NCBI GenBank assembly: GCA_011959925.1
Contig: BLMD01000182.1
Coordinates: 1-49,640, forward strand
Length of the DNA: 49,640 nucleotides
Direction of reading: 5' to 3'
Source: Lachnospiraceae bacterium
GTDB taxonomy: Bacteria > Bacillota > Clostridia > Lachnospirales > Lachnospiraceae
Shown here: one piece after another, positions 8,401 to 16,312 of the stretch
How positions within the stretch are numbered: the stretch's first letter is position 1
Layout of the letters: the number at the start of each line of letters is the position of its first letter
Translations under genes and position numbers: made by a program
Notes under the pieces: model-generated
The model's database searches: none
Told to the model about the DNA's origin: nothing
The model's input: the letters and a program-made list of their open reading frames with translations, nothing else

Positions 8401-9278
8401 GTGCAGTGAAAGCTCAGATTAATCTCATATCGTCTTTTTCGGAAATGAATGAAGGAAAAAAAGAAGCAATTCTGACTGCGAAGGCCGCTTATAAAGCGTT
8501 GACAAAACAGCAAAAGAGCTATATTTCCATTGCGGTAAGAACGGTACTTGCAGATGCGGCAGAAGCACTGGATACGTATGAAGCATCCTTGGTAGAAGCA
8601 AAGATTCATGCGATTGGGGCAGTTGTCCATACGGCAGAATGTAAAAAGAAAATCGAAACCGCCAGGAAGGCATATGACGCCCTGACGGATATACAGAAAC
8701 AGAGGATTCCGGGAAGTGTCGTAAAAATATTGACCGATGCAGAAGAGACGCTGCGTATGCTGGAGCAGGCGGGTCAGGAACAGAAGATTACAATAGGCAA
8801 TACATATGCAAGTGGAAATTATCTGTACCGGATTACAGGCGATTCTACGGCAGAGGCGGCAGGAATTCAAAAAGATTCGGAACAGGTGATCCGTATTCCG
8901 GATACGGTTGTTTTTGGAAATAAGAGTTACCGCGTCACATCGATTCAAAGTTCTGCATTTACAAAGAAAAAAGCGGCGGAAGTTACGATCGGAAAAAATG
9001 TGGAGCAAATCGGAAAGAATGCATTTGCAAGCTGTAAAAAATTAAAGAAGACTGTGATCAAAAGCACAAAATTAAAAGAGATTGGAAATAAGGCATTTCG
9101 CGGATGCACAGCGATGAAAACCATTACAATCAAAAGCAAAGGAATAAAGAAAATCGGAAAACATGCTTTTCAGGGGATCAGCAAAAAGGCCGTAATCAAA
9201 GTTCCTGCCAAGAAACGAAAAGATTATACAAAACTTCTGAAAAAGGCGGGATTGAATAAAAAGATTAAAATCAAATAG
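5457..9278 (+). CDS. Large exported SGNH/GDSL hydrolase with a degenerate second SGNH domain, helical repeats and BspA-like repeats
   Basis: 1273 residues. Order: signal peptide (cut near VKA-AET); a LamG/CBM40-like beta-sandwich (~30-235); a degenerate SGNH domain (~255-460); a beta domain (~480-580); an intact SGNH domain (~590-810); a short beta region; three ~65-residue three-helix repeats with the ARAAYDALS/KAAYKALT/RKAYDALT motif (~920-1110); and a BspA-type LRR_5 tail (IGKNAFASC, IGNKAFRGC, IGKHAFQGI). The active domain shows Ser602 in FMGDSITHG, the GTND block in MLGTNDT, and Asp769/His773 in GDGNIHPG. It probably removes ester groups such as acetyl from surface or host glycans; the substrate is unknown. 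The ATG at 5457 is best spaced from AGGAAGGAG; one at 5448 is too close. The lysine-rich C-terminus lacks a sortase motif. Confidence 0.85.
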   Translation: MKLLKKMFGIILAVIIVIENSSVLGTVKAAETDDRISVSMENGLRAEDLVFTGNPIEVSNTGLFVENVKDAGMLDIRIQFKITDAATDYINLLEICDTSDQSSSSSDVQPTIAVIVSKTGTVFFETGAAREGTDWQTSSGVSNLADGAFHTLHISVSANSLKCQMDAAAEKEIAADGGRNTKKFMTAFFGKTVDGYRDWRSGINAIYIGGLGEGSYFENEAYSNLTGEISELSIMGKAGPVNHAGSGFAAGMFSDAKDNTWLFGGGVETQGRFREIGGVRNYVRQFEEYIRWTKSEKNSDQPLTMQRYMINIGKEGLDAVAFAAKLPEYIKKTDPKAVCYMIGPEDYKKGEEGIAAFKQAVSTILETSLHMKKDTGGGYAVLQMPHAVNDELLAQDVSLYASAAKEVYDEIASVGENGEHMACVDHLAGTEQENFKEKKLTGELLNADGHLEIAKQLAETVYGSSDGFPAITQSWSAERSADLFLKEIPEAVVSGRNLNVTVPRQVQGTKWQYALTICGTVICGTVFENPFVIENLPEDEAYQLTVWSIDGETTAQLSPVEGRIRDHAAAERPNISGELPKKIRKLADETKGSLTWLFMGDSITHGAAHTKGYDSISQLFEKYLKEDLGRADDIVVNTAVSGATTTDAAGRGTYAHIEERMEKYHPDIVSVMLGTNDTINDAYEENLKKIVDKIKEVNKNAIIIFRTPSAAPVGSGYAAKFRGENGAVARMKKVAEANGILFIDQFTTWDQAAAEYPYLMAGNEFYLGDGNIHPGPAGHLSMTLQFIEACGLDTNTRIAEISYPFTYTEEMSAGVPKAEMGEQKDSVTVSKAALQEAYANGTIGDVNVMVTDANGTTYTKHMGLEDETATIGLASNGRYTVSITALVTGSEAKRVTFPEQEILLVKGTQSAADRQAAEEVTEKIRAIGAVSEESLDDAKKKMIKAARAAYDALSEIQKPLVLNTDMKHLMEAEVILDAQEAGAVKAQINLISSFSEMNEGKKEAILTAKAAYKALTKQQKSYISIAVRTVLADAAEALDTYEASLVEAKIHAIGAVVHTAECKKKIETARKAYDALTDIQKQRIPGSVVKILTDAEETLRMLEQAGQEQKITIGNTYASGNYLYRITGDSTAEAAGIQKDSEQVIRIPDTVVFGNKSYRVTSIQSSAFTKKKAAEVTIGKNVEQIGKNAFASCKKLKKTVIKSTKLKEIGNKAFRGCTAMKTITIKSKGIKKIGKHAFQGISKKAVIKVPAKKRKDYTKLLKKAGLNKKIKIK

Positions 9279-9329
9279 AAGCCAGACCTATATAAAAATC
9301 AGATGATTTATATTAGAAATGATGAAACA

Positions 9330-9374
9330 CGGGACTGCTGTACAAAATAAAAATTGTGCAACAGTCCCGCGTTT
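9330..9374. terminator. Terminator hairpin between convergent genes
   Basis: Arms CGGGACTG / CAGTCCCG, extended by an inner TGTACAA / TTGTGCA with one mismatch, around an A/T-rich loop, followed by CGTTTTA. It separates the SGNH-hydrolase gene from the opposing kinase operon. Confidence 0.7.
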
Positions 9375-9383
9375 TAGTGTTTA

Positions 9384-12083
9384 TTACTCCGGCATATTTG
9401 CTTTTGACGATTCCGAAAGTGTAATGAGTGCATCATTTTTTCTCATAAACAGCAGGCCAAAGGAACCAGAACCGCAGTTACAGGCAATTGCAGAGGACGC
9501 TTTCTGCAGGTAAACCCGTTCAAACGGACAATACTGCTGTACCAGCTCCTGAATATATTTGAGGCTTTTTTCATCGATTCCGGCATATGTGATAAAGAGA
9601 ATACGAGTGTCAATATTTCTTGGATGCAGGAGGACTTTCCGTACATAACGTTTTGCAACATGTTCAAAACTGCCCATTTCTATGCTTCCGACTACCATTT
9701 TGCTTTTCCTGAGTATAATGATCGGATGCAGCAGAAGCGCGTCGCAGAGAACCTGTATTTTTTTGGAAATATGACCGGACTGACACATCATATGTGTGCT
9801 GTCAATAATAAATGCCGAAGAAATATAGCGTCGGAGATATTTTACGGTTTTTACAACTTCTGACCGCGTAGCGTGATTTTCTGCCATAGACGCTGCATAC
9901 AATACGATCAGGCCGAGACTGCTGGAAAGATGTCCGGAATCAATTACCGTTACGTTTTCAAACGATTTTGCTGCTTCTTTCGCATTGGCGTATCCGTCGC
10001 TGGCATGTTTTGCCATTGCTATATGAATGATATTTTGTGTTTCCGTCAGATTTTCCGCGAAAAAGTGTTCATAATCTATTACATCCGGAGGCTGGGAAAA
10101 GCCGCTGTCCCCTTCCAATAAGTGCGGCAGGAGTTCGTCTGCTTTGATTTCCCGTTCGTCTAAAAATCGCCCATGGTCTGTACAGACATAGTACGGACAG
10201 ATTGATATATTAAATTCTTTTATGAAAGATTCGGGAAGGTCGCATACGCTGTCGGTTGTAATCATAAGAGGAAGCCTCTGCGCTTTCTCAAAAATAAGTA
10301 TGTCTTTTCCAATTTCTGACTGAACCGTTTCGTCGCTTAATTTTACCAGTTCCCGCGGCAGAATACTCAGCACAGCTGCTTCCAGCAGGGCACCGCTGAC
10401 CGGTTTTGCAAGATAACCGCTAAAGCCTTCTTTGCGGTAGAGAAGCTGATTATCGCTTCCGGCATTGGCTGTCAGTGCAATCACGGGCACATCCTGACAT
10501 AATCCGCCAGGCTGCGAACGCAAGGCATGCAGACATTGTATGCCGTCCATTTCCGGCATCAAATGATCCATCAGAATACCGTCATAGTGGAATTTCTGCG
10601 TTAGTTTCAGACATTCCGCTCCGTCGGGCGCCGTATCGATCTGAATTTTCGTGTCGGCAAGCAGCTTTTGTACGACGATCAGATTCATCTCATTGTCGTC
10701 CACAACCAGTATATGCGCTTTGGGGGCTTCAAAACTCTGCCGGTATTGGTCTTTGTCATGAATTTTTGTGCGGGAAGCCAGCGTAAATGTTCCAAGTTCT
10801 TTATTGTCTACGATATCCTGTTCTAACATGACAAGAAAGGTGGAACCTTTGGTATAAACGCTGTTTACACTGATCTCTCCGCCCATCAGCTCAACCAGCT
10901 GATGGACAATGCTGAGTCCGAGTCCCGTTCCCTCGATATGGCGGTTTTTTTCCTGGTCTACCCGTTTGAACGCATTGAAAATATAAGGAATGTTTTCTTT
11001 TTTTACGCCAAGACCGGTATCTTCGACTGCATACCAGACGCGTACCCGGTTTAATGACAGCCGTTCACAGCGGACGGAAAGCGTGACGGATCCCTCGGTT
11101 GTGTATTTTACGGCATTGTTCAACAGGTTGATCAGAACCTGCTTGATCCTGACTTCGTCCCCGCAGAGCATGCTTGGGATAGAAGAATCTACATGCAGCT
11201 TAAATTCCAGGCCTTTTTGTTTTGCTTTGATCCAGATCATGTTTACGATTTCTGAAAAAAGGGCGCCTGTTTCATAAGAAACGTTTACGATTTCCATTTT
11301 TCCGGACTTAATCTTAGAAAGATCCAGAATGTCATTGATCAGCGTGAGCAGCATTTTGCTGGCTCCCTGAATGTTCCGTGCATTTTCGGCTATATCGTCC
11401 GGGATGTCCTGCCGCAGGATAATTTCGTTTAATCCGATGATCGTATTAATCGGAGTACGGATTTCATGGCTCATGCTGGAGAAAAAGTGATTTTCCGCTT
11501 TATTGAGTTCTTCAATTTCTTTCTTTTGCTGTCTGGAAAGTTTATTTTCATCTTCATACAATTTGTTCAGGAACATAATCAGCACGCTGGTCAGCATGCC
11601 TACCAATATGACAGAACTGGCAGAATCAAAAAAGGAATGTTTCTGCGTATTCTGCGATACAAATTCTGGAAAATAAAAGGCTATGTAATAACAAAGCAGA
11701 GTTTCCATTGTACAGAAGAGAAACAGTATGCTTTTCCGTCTTCCTTCCAGGGTGATACTGATATATATAAAGCAAAGTACGAACCATTCCGGCATTCCGC
11801 TGTAAAAGCCGCCTGCTGTAAAAAAGCTCAGCGGAAAAAGTATAAGGAGCAGGATGGTAATGACTGTCGCTCCCCCATTGATACATTCTTTTTGAATACT
11901 GATTTTTGTGACAATGTAGATAAGGAGAAGACTGGCTGCCAGTATAATCAGATTCAAAAGGTTTCTTCCCATAGGCAGTATGACCATCAGCGAAACCATA
12001 CAGATACCTGTGACGATCCGGAACATACGTTCCCTCAGGCTGATCCTATGGTCAAAGATAATATCAAACCATTTTTTCAACAT
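9384..12083 (-). CDS. Hybrid sensor histidine kinase-receiver fused to a C-terminal DegV domain
   Basis: 899 residues, membrane-bound. Five or six hydrophobic segments (~20-170) lead through a short coiled coil to HisKA with phospho-acceptor His206 (SSMSHEIRTP). HATPase_c follows (~300-425; N-box NLLNNAVKYT, G-boxes DTGLG and GTGLGLS), then a receiver (~455-575; acidic VVDDNE, Asp506 in LMDHLMPEMDG, Lys560). Residues ~604-881 match the DegV/EDD fold: TTDSVCDLP at the start, PYYV, a SQPPDVIDY segment in the PTTSQPS position, VTVIDSGHLSSSLG, and a terminal NCGSGSFG in place of HxGPGxxG. DegV proteins bind long-chain fatty acids and can hand them to FakA; no FakA-like gene is in the window. The gene is last in its operon, 52 nt after the preceding kinase gene, with AGGAGG upstream. 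Lipid sensing is inference. Confidence 0.88.
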   Translation of the reverse strand: MLKKWFDIIFDHRISLRERMFRIVTGICMVSLMVILPMGRNLLNLIILAASLLLIYIVTKISIQKECINGGATVITILLLILFPLSFFTAGGFYSGMPEWFVLCFIYISITLEGRRKSILFLFCTMETLLCYYIAFYFPEFVSQNTQKHSFFDSASSVILVGMLTSVLIMFLNKLYEDENKLSRQQKKEIEELNKAENHFFSSMSHEIRTPINTIIGLNEIILRQDIPDDIAENARNIQGASKMLLTLINDILDLSKIKSGKMEIVNVSYETGALFSEIVNMIWIKAKQKGLEFKLHVDSSIPSMLCGDEVRIKQVLINLLNNAVKYTTEGSVTLSVRCERLSLNRVRVWYAVEDTGLGVKKENIPYIFNAFKRVDQEKNRHIEGTGLGLSIVHQLVELMGGEISVNSVYTKGSTFLVMLEQDIVDNKELGTFTLASRTKIHDKDQYRQSFEAPKAHILVVDDNEMNLIVVQKLLADTKIQIDTAPDGAECLKLTQKFHYDGILMDHLMPEMDGIQCLHALRSQPGGLCQDVPVIALTANAGSDNQLLYRKEGFSGYLAKPVSGALLEAAVLSILPRELVKLSDETVQSEIGKDILIFEKAQRLPLMITTDSVCDLPESFIKEFNISICPYYVCTDHGRFLDEREIKADELLPHLLEGDSGFSQPPDVIDYEHFFAENLTETQNIIHIAMAKHASDGYANAKEAAKSFENVTVIDSGHLSSSLGLIVLYAASMAENHATRSEVVKTVKYLRRYISSAFIIDSTHMMCQSGHISKKIQVLCDALLLHPIIILRKSKMVVGSIEMGSFEHVAKRYVRKVLLHPRNIDTRILFITYAGIDEKSLKYIQELVQQYCPFERVYLQKASSAIACNCGSGSFGLLFMRKNDALITLSESSKANMPE

Positions 12084-12135
12084 CTGGTGATTCCTCCTGT
12101 TATGTTAGGATTGCTTTGTTTCATGATTTGTAGTC

Positions 12136-14688
12136 CTATAGCGCGGCAATGCATTTACATGTTTCGTCATATAAATCAAGCAGCTGAAGATGATTTTGCC
12201 GGATATAGTCTGTGTCGTTCTTTTTTCCCGCCTGTTCCAGCATTTTTGCCTGTTCGGAAAGTTTTTCGGCGCCGATTGTCAGGGCAGTGCTTTTTAAGGC
12301 ATGCACTTTGATCGTGTAATCTTTCCAGTTTGCCGATTCATAAAGCGCGATGATTTCATCTTTTTTTGCGGCGCCCTGCGAACGGAACGTGCGCAGCATT
12401 TCCAGATAGAAATCGTCGTCTCCGCAGCAATAATCCAACCCAAGCTGTACGTTAATGCCGATCTGTTCCAGAGGGTCAAACGATACAGCAGACGATTCGC
12501 CGACAGACGTATCTTCCGGCATGGAAGTATCCGGAACAGAAGCCATAGTTTGAGGAGCTTCCTTCGTTTCCGTCGGATCCGGGACGGAATCTGACGGTTG
12601 TTGTATATTGCTGGAAGAGGCGGGAGCTGTATTGTATTGTATGCAGCGCTTTGGAAGAACTTTGCGCAGTACCCGTTCCAGAACGGCTCGTTCAATCGGT
12701 TTTGGTATAAATTCCGTAAATCCCTCATGACGGAACATTTCTCTTGCGCCGCTGATGGTATTTGCCGTTAACGCAATGATCGGAAGATCCTGATACATGC
12801 CGTTGTTAATCTCCCGAATCTGTTTTAACGTTTCCACTCCGTCGAATCCCGGCATCATATGATCCAAAAATACAATATCATAAGCAATGCCGGTACAGCG
12901 TTTGACGGCTTCCCGACCGCTCAGGCAGGTGTCAACCTGAATCCCGTAACTGCCGAGGACGCCTTTTGCGACCACAAGGTTCATCTCCTCGTCGTCAACG
13001 GCAAGTACATGGACGTTCACGCAGGAAAACGGCCTGCGGCCTGCGGCCTGTGCTTCGTCAAATCCGTTTTCTTTTATCTGTCCGTTTAAAAGATTGACGA
13101 CAGAAAGTGCAAAAAACGGTTTATGTATCACCAGCAGCCGGCTGTCTCTTTTTAACATAAAATCTTTTTCTGCGATCACTACTACCTGAAGAGTACGGGA
13201 AAGCTCTTCGTAATAAGAACTGTTCTCGTTATATTCTGCCTGTGCAATGAATACATGGGTAAGCGTATGTGTGTTCTGCAGCTTTAGGAGTCCTTCAAAA
13301 TTATGAGCCTGATACCCTTCTAGATCAAGACCTTCCACCATGTGCAGGATCATATTGTCATAGTAGCTTCTTACTGCGTCGCCATTGTATTTTTCCGGGC
13401 GGAAATAACATGCAATACAAAGATCTCCTGCATTGGCAAGCTGAAGCGCCGGCGTATCGTCTGCCACCCCCTGAGGAATGGTAATATGGGCATGAAGTCC
13501 TTCCTGGCTTTTGCTGTCAAAATGGATAAATCCTCCCATGGCATGTAAAAGTCCCTGTGCAATCGGAATTCCCAGACCCAATCCTCCGGCAAAACGGCTG
13601 CTTGTGGAATCCGCCTGATAAAAATCATCGCACATCTGTGAAATCTGCGAAGTTGTCATGCCGATGCCGGTATCGTAGATATCTATGATCAGATTTACGC
13701 CGTAGCTTTCTGTTCTGAAATCAATGCGGACATCGATACCGCCTTCTTCCGTAAATTTAATCGAATTTTCCAGTAAGATCTTAAGGACATGGGAAATTTT
13801 TTCCGCATCTCCGATCAGAACCGATGGCATCCGTGGATCAATATCAAACACCATTTCCAGATGCTGCCTGTTGTTTTGCATTGCAGTCATCGTAATAATG
13901 TCATTGAGTATAGAGGTGATCATATAGGATTCTTTTGCCGGTATTAATGTGCCTTCCACAATCTCTGTATAGTCAAGGATGTTGTTAATCTGATTGGAGA
14001 GACGTTTGCCCGCCATTTGTATGGAATGGATGTCTTCACGGATTTCGGGAGAAATGTCTTTTTCTAAAGTGACTTCGCTGATTCCAAGGACCATGTTGAT
14101 TGGGGTCCGAAATTCATGTGATACATTGGATAAAAATTCTGCGTTCTGCCGTCCTGCCGTTTCCAGTTCTTCCAGGGTTTTATCATACCATTTTCTGGAT
14201 TGCTGCCTTCGATTGATCCGATATCTGGCGATTGCCGTTGCGCCCGCTGCCACGGCAGCGCCCAGTCCCAGGCGGATAAACTCCTGCGCGTCCATATCTT
14301 TGGTTATGGTGCGAAGGAAAAAGCCCTGATATAAAAGATCTAAAACATATAGAGCGTTCAGCAGATACAGCAGCCGTTTTTTGTCAAACATGGAAAAAAT
14401 AAGAACGAGTATGCAGGCTACGGCAGGTATGTCATACAGGATGCCTTTATGTACTCCAAAGAAAAAAAATCCGATCATCAGCAGGCTGACGCATAAATTT
14501 TCATAAAAAGCATCCGTACCGCTTCTTGTAATATGCAGACACCATATAACTGAATTTCCAATCACAATGATGGGAACCATCCAAGGTTCCCATGACATAG
14601 CGAATATAATCAAAATTAAAAAAATACCGAATATGGTGACGATGCTGGCAAGGAGGAGGTGGATGCTGGTCTGAATTTTCGTTCTCAT
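12136..14688 (-). CDS. Hybrid sensor histidine kinase with degenerate receiver, receiver and HPt domains
   Basis: 850 residues. About five membrane segments (~10-155) are followed by HisKA with His191 (SNVSHEFRTP) and HATPase_c (~290-405; GGLGLGIP). A region at ~420-540 has receiver-like length but carries VFIAQAEYN where the phospho-acceptor Asp would lie. A full receiver follows (~558-675; AVDDEE, Asp609 in FLDHMMPGFDG, Lys663), then a Ser/Thr/Pro-rich linker (~685-735) and a C-terminal HPt domain with His796 in KVHALKSTA. The domain set supports an internal His-Asp-His phosphorelay. It begins at an ATGA overlap with the upstream lone receiver gene, so translation is coupled. No DNA-binding domain is present. 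The signal and final phosphate acceptor are unknown; the neighbouring DegV-fused kinase or the lone receiver are candidates. Confidence 0.88.
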   Translation of the reverse strand: MRTKIQTSIHLLLASIVTIFGIFLILIIFAMSWEPWMVPIIVIGNSVIWCLHITRSGTDAFYENLCVSLLMIGFFFFGVHKGILYDIPAVACILVLIFSMFDKKRLLYLLNALYVLDLLYQGFFLRTITKDMDAQEFIRLGLGAAVAAGATAIARYRINRRQQSRKWYDKTLEELETAGRQNAEFLSNVSHEFRTPINMVLGISEVTLEKDISPEIREDIHSIQMAGKRLSNQINNILDYTEIVEGTLIPAKESYMITSILNDIITMTAMQNNRQHLEMVFDIDPRMPSVLIGDAEKISHVLKILLENSIKFTEEGGIDVRIDFRTESYGVNLIIDIYDTGIGMTTSQISQMCDDFYQADSTSSRFAGGLGLGIPIAQGLLHAMGGFIHFDSKSQEGLHAHITIPQGVADDTPALQLANAGDLCIACYFRPEKYNGDAVRSYYDNMILHMVEGLDLEGYQAHNFEGLLKLQNTHTLTHVFIAQAEYNENSSYYEELSRTLQVVVIAEKDFMLKRDSRLLVIHKPFFALSVVNLLNGQIKENGFDEAQAAGRRPFSCVNVHVLAVDDEEMNLVVAKGVLGSYGIQVDTCLSGREAVKRCTGIAYDIVFLDHMMPGFDGVETLKQIREINNGMYQDLPIIALTANTISGAREMFRHEGFTEFIPKPIERAVLERVLRKVLPKRCIQYNTAPASSSNIQQPSDSVPDPTETKEAPQTMASVPDTSMPEDTSVGESSAVSFDPLEQIGINVQLGLDYCCGDDDFYLEMLRTFRSQGAAKKDEIIALYESANWKDYTIKVHALKSTALTIGAEKLSEQAKMLEQAGKKNDTDYIRQNHLQLLDLYDETCKCIAAL

Positions 14689-15047
14689 TTCTGCTCCGAT
14701 CCTTTTGCAACACGTTTTAACAGTTCCTGCGGAAGAAACGGTTTTTTCAGGTAGTTTACAGCTCCAAGCATAATTGCGTTCAAAACGTCGTCTTCATATC
14801 CGGACGCTGTAAGAAAAATAACGGGAATATCCTCGGCATAATCTTTCATGCGCTGAAAGGTTTCCATGCCGTCCATTTCCGGCATTGCTATATCAAGCAG
14901 AACCAAGTCGATAATTTCATTCTTAAGAATATCAAGAGCTTCCTGTCCTGATTCTGCAAGAAGCACGTCATAGTGCTTCTTCAAAATGATCATTGTTCTT
15001 TTCAAATTCATTGTGTCGTCATCCACTACTAAAATACGTTTTTGCAT
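14685..15047 (-). CDS. Stand-alone response regulator receiver (CheY-like)
   Basis: A 120-residue single receiver domain with the acidic pair in VVDDDT, phospho-acceptor Asp52 (LLDIAMPEMDG), the Thr switch in FLTAS, and Lys102 (YLKKPF). No output domain follows. The ATG is preceded by AAGGAGG. It is the first gene of a three-gene operon, and its stop overlaps the start of the HPt-containing hybrid kinase as ATGA. A lone receiver beside two hybrid kinases probably acts as a phosphate shuttle, sink or protein-interaction switch. Confidence 0.9.
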   Translation of the reverse strand: MQKRILVVDDDTMNLKRTMIILKKHYDVLLAESGQEALDILKNEIIDLVLLDIAMPEMDGMETFQRMKDYAEDIPVIFLTASGYEDDVLNAIMLGAVNYLKKPFLPQELLKRVAKGSEQK

Positions 15048-15097
15048 ATAGCTGCCTCCTTATTTAATCCGGAATTTTCTAAATTCTCACAGATTTC

Positions 15098-15126
15098 ATT
15101 TTAAAACAGGATTGCAATAAAATCAA
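15098..15126 (-). promoter_or_regulatory. Probable sigma-A promoter of the receiver/hybrid-kinase operon
   Basis: Read on the minus strand: -35 TTGATT, a 17-nt spacer and -10 TAAAAT, about 50 nt before the receiver start. It lies in the region shared with the divergent uxuAB genes, for which I see only weak promoter candidates. Confidence 0.6.
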
Positions 15127-15232
15127 GACAAATGAAGCTTTGAGAGACAAGAAATCCAGGTGGTATTTTTTCGGACAGAATGATTCATAATTTAAGTAAG
15201 ATAATTTTTTTGTACAGAAAGGGGTTTCGATC

Positions 15233-16312
15233 ATGGAAATGACATTACGATGGTACGGCGCTGCCCATGATACTGTAACACTGCAGCAGATTCGTCAGAT
15301 TCCGGGCGTAACCGGGGTGATTACGACACTGTATGACACTGCGCCGGGGGAAGTATGGAGCCGGGAAAGGATCCGGGCGATGAAAGAAGAAGTGGAATCG
15401 GCGGGACTTCACGTTTCGGGGATTGAAAGCGTCAATGTTCACGAAAGCATCAAAACAGGAGCGCAGGAGAGAGAGACATACATCCAACATTACTGTAAGA
15501 CGCTGGAACATCTTGGAAGAGAAGATATTCACCTGGTCTGCTATAATTTTATGCCGGTATTCGACTGGACAAGAACGGAGCTTGCAAGAATGCGGCCGGA
15601 CGGTTCTACGGTATTGGCATATACCCAGGAAGCGGTAGATCGGTTGGATCCGGACCGTATGTTTGCGTCGATTGCAGACGACATGAACGGTACGGTGATG
15701 CCGGGCTGGGAACCGGAACGCATGGAACGGGTCAGAGAATTATTTGCAATGTACCGGGGCATAGACGATGAAGCGCTGTTTGCGAATTTAAAATATTTTC
15801 TGGAGAGGATTATGCCCGTCTGCGATGCGTATGATATCAATATGGCAATTCATCCGGACGATCCGGCGTGGAGCGTATTCGGGCTTCCAAGAATCATTAT
15901 CAATAAGGAAAATATTCTGCGTATGATTCGGATGGTAGACAACCCGCACAACGGCGTGACGTTTTGTTCCGGCTCCTATGGAACCAATCTAAAGAATGAC
16001 CTGCCGGATATGATACGTGCTTTAAAGGGAAGAATACATTTTGCCCATGTGCGCAATTTAAAATTCAATTCGCCGACTGATTTTGAAGAAGCGGCGCATG
16101 TATCGAACGACGGAAATTTTGATATGTATGAGATCATGAAAGCGCTGTATGAGATCGGTTTTCACGGTCCGATCCGTCCTGATCACGGGCGGATGATATG
16201 GGGAGAAAAAGCGATGCCCGGATATGGTCTTTATGACAGGGCATTAGGGGCCGTTTATCTGAACGGTCTTTGGGAAGCAATTGAGAAAAATGATAAAAGG
16301 AGTGCAGGATGA
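15233..16312 (+). CDS. uxuA: Mannonate dehydratase
   Basis: UxuA converts D-mannonate to 2-keto-3-deoxygluconate in the hexuronate pathway (EC 4.2.1.8), acting in the cytoplasm. The 359-residue length and sequence fit the family throughout: N-terminal MTLRWYGAAHDTVTL and the GVTGVITTLYD strand, HPDDPAWSVFGLPRI (metal-site region), FCSGSYGTNL, HFAHVRN, and C-terminal IRPDHGRMIWGE. AAAGGGG precedes the ATG. It overlaps uxuB by ATGA, so the two consecutive steps from fructuronate are made from one transcript. Pectin- or glucuronide-derived uronic acids are the likely source. No transporter, kdgK/kdgA or GntR-type regulator is in the window. Confidence 0.95.
   Translation: MEMTLRWYGAAHDTVTLQQIRQIPGVTGVITTLYDTAPGEVWSRERIRAMKEEVESAGLHVSGIESVNVHESIKTGAQERETYIQHYCKTLEHLGREDIHLVCYNFMPVFDWTRTELARMRPDGSTVLAYTQEAVDRLDPDRMFASIADDMNGTVMPGWEPERMERVRELFAMYRGIDDEALFANLKYFLERIMPVCDAYDINMAIHPDDPAWSVFGLPRIIINKENILRMIRMVDNPHNGVTFCSGSYGTNLKNDLPDMIRALKGRIHFAHVRNLKFNSPTDFEEAAHVSNDGNFDMYEIMKALYEIGFHGPIRPDHGRMIWGEKAMPGYGLYDRALGAVYLNGLWEAIEKNDKRSAG

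Noticed and set aside
8340..9008. 222-codon minus-strand open frame
   Set aside because: Shadow of the helical-repeat and BspA-repeat coding region; Cys/Arg/Phe-rich with no family resemblance.
11466..12311. 281-codon plus-strand open frame
   Set aside because: Antisense to the DegV-fused kinase membrane region and spans two genes; no start signal.
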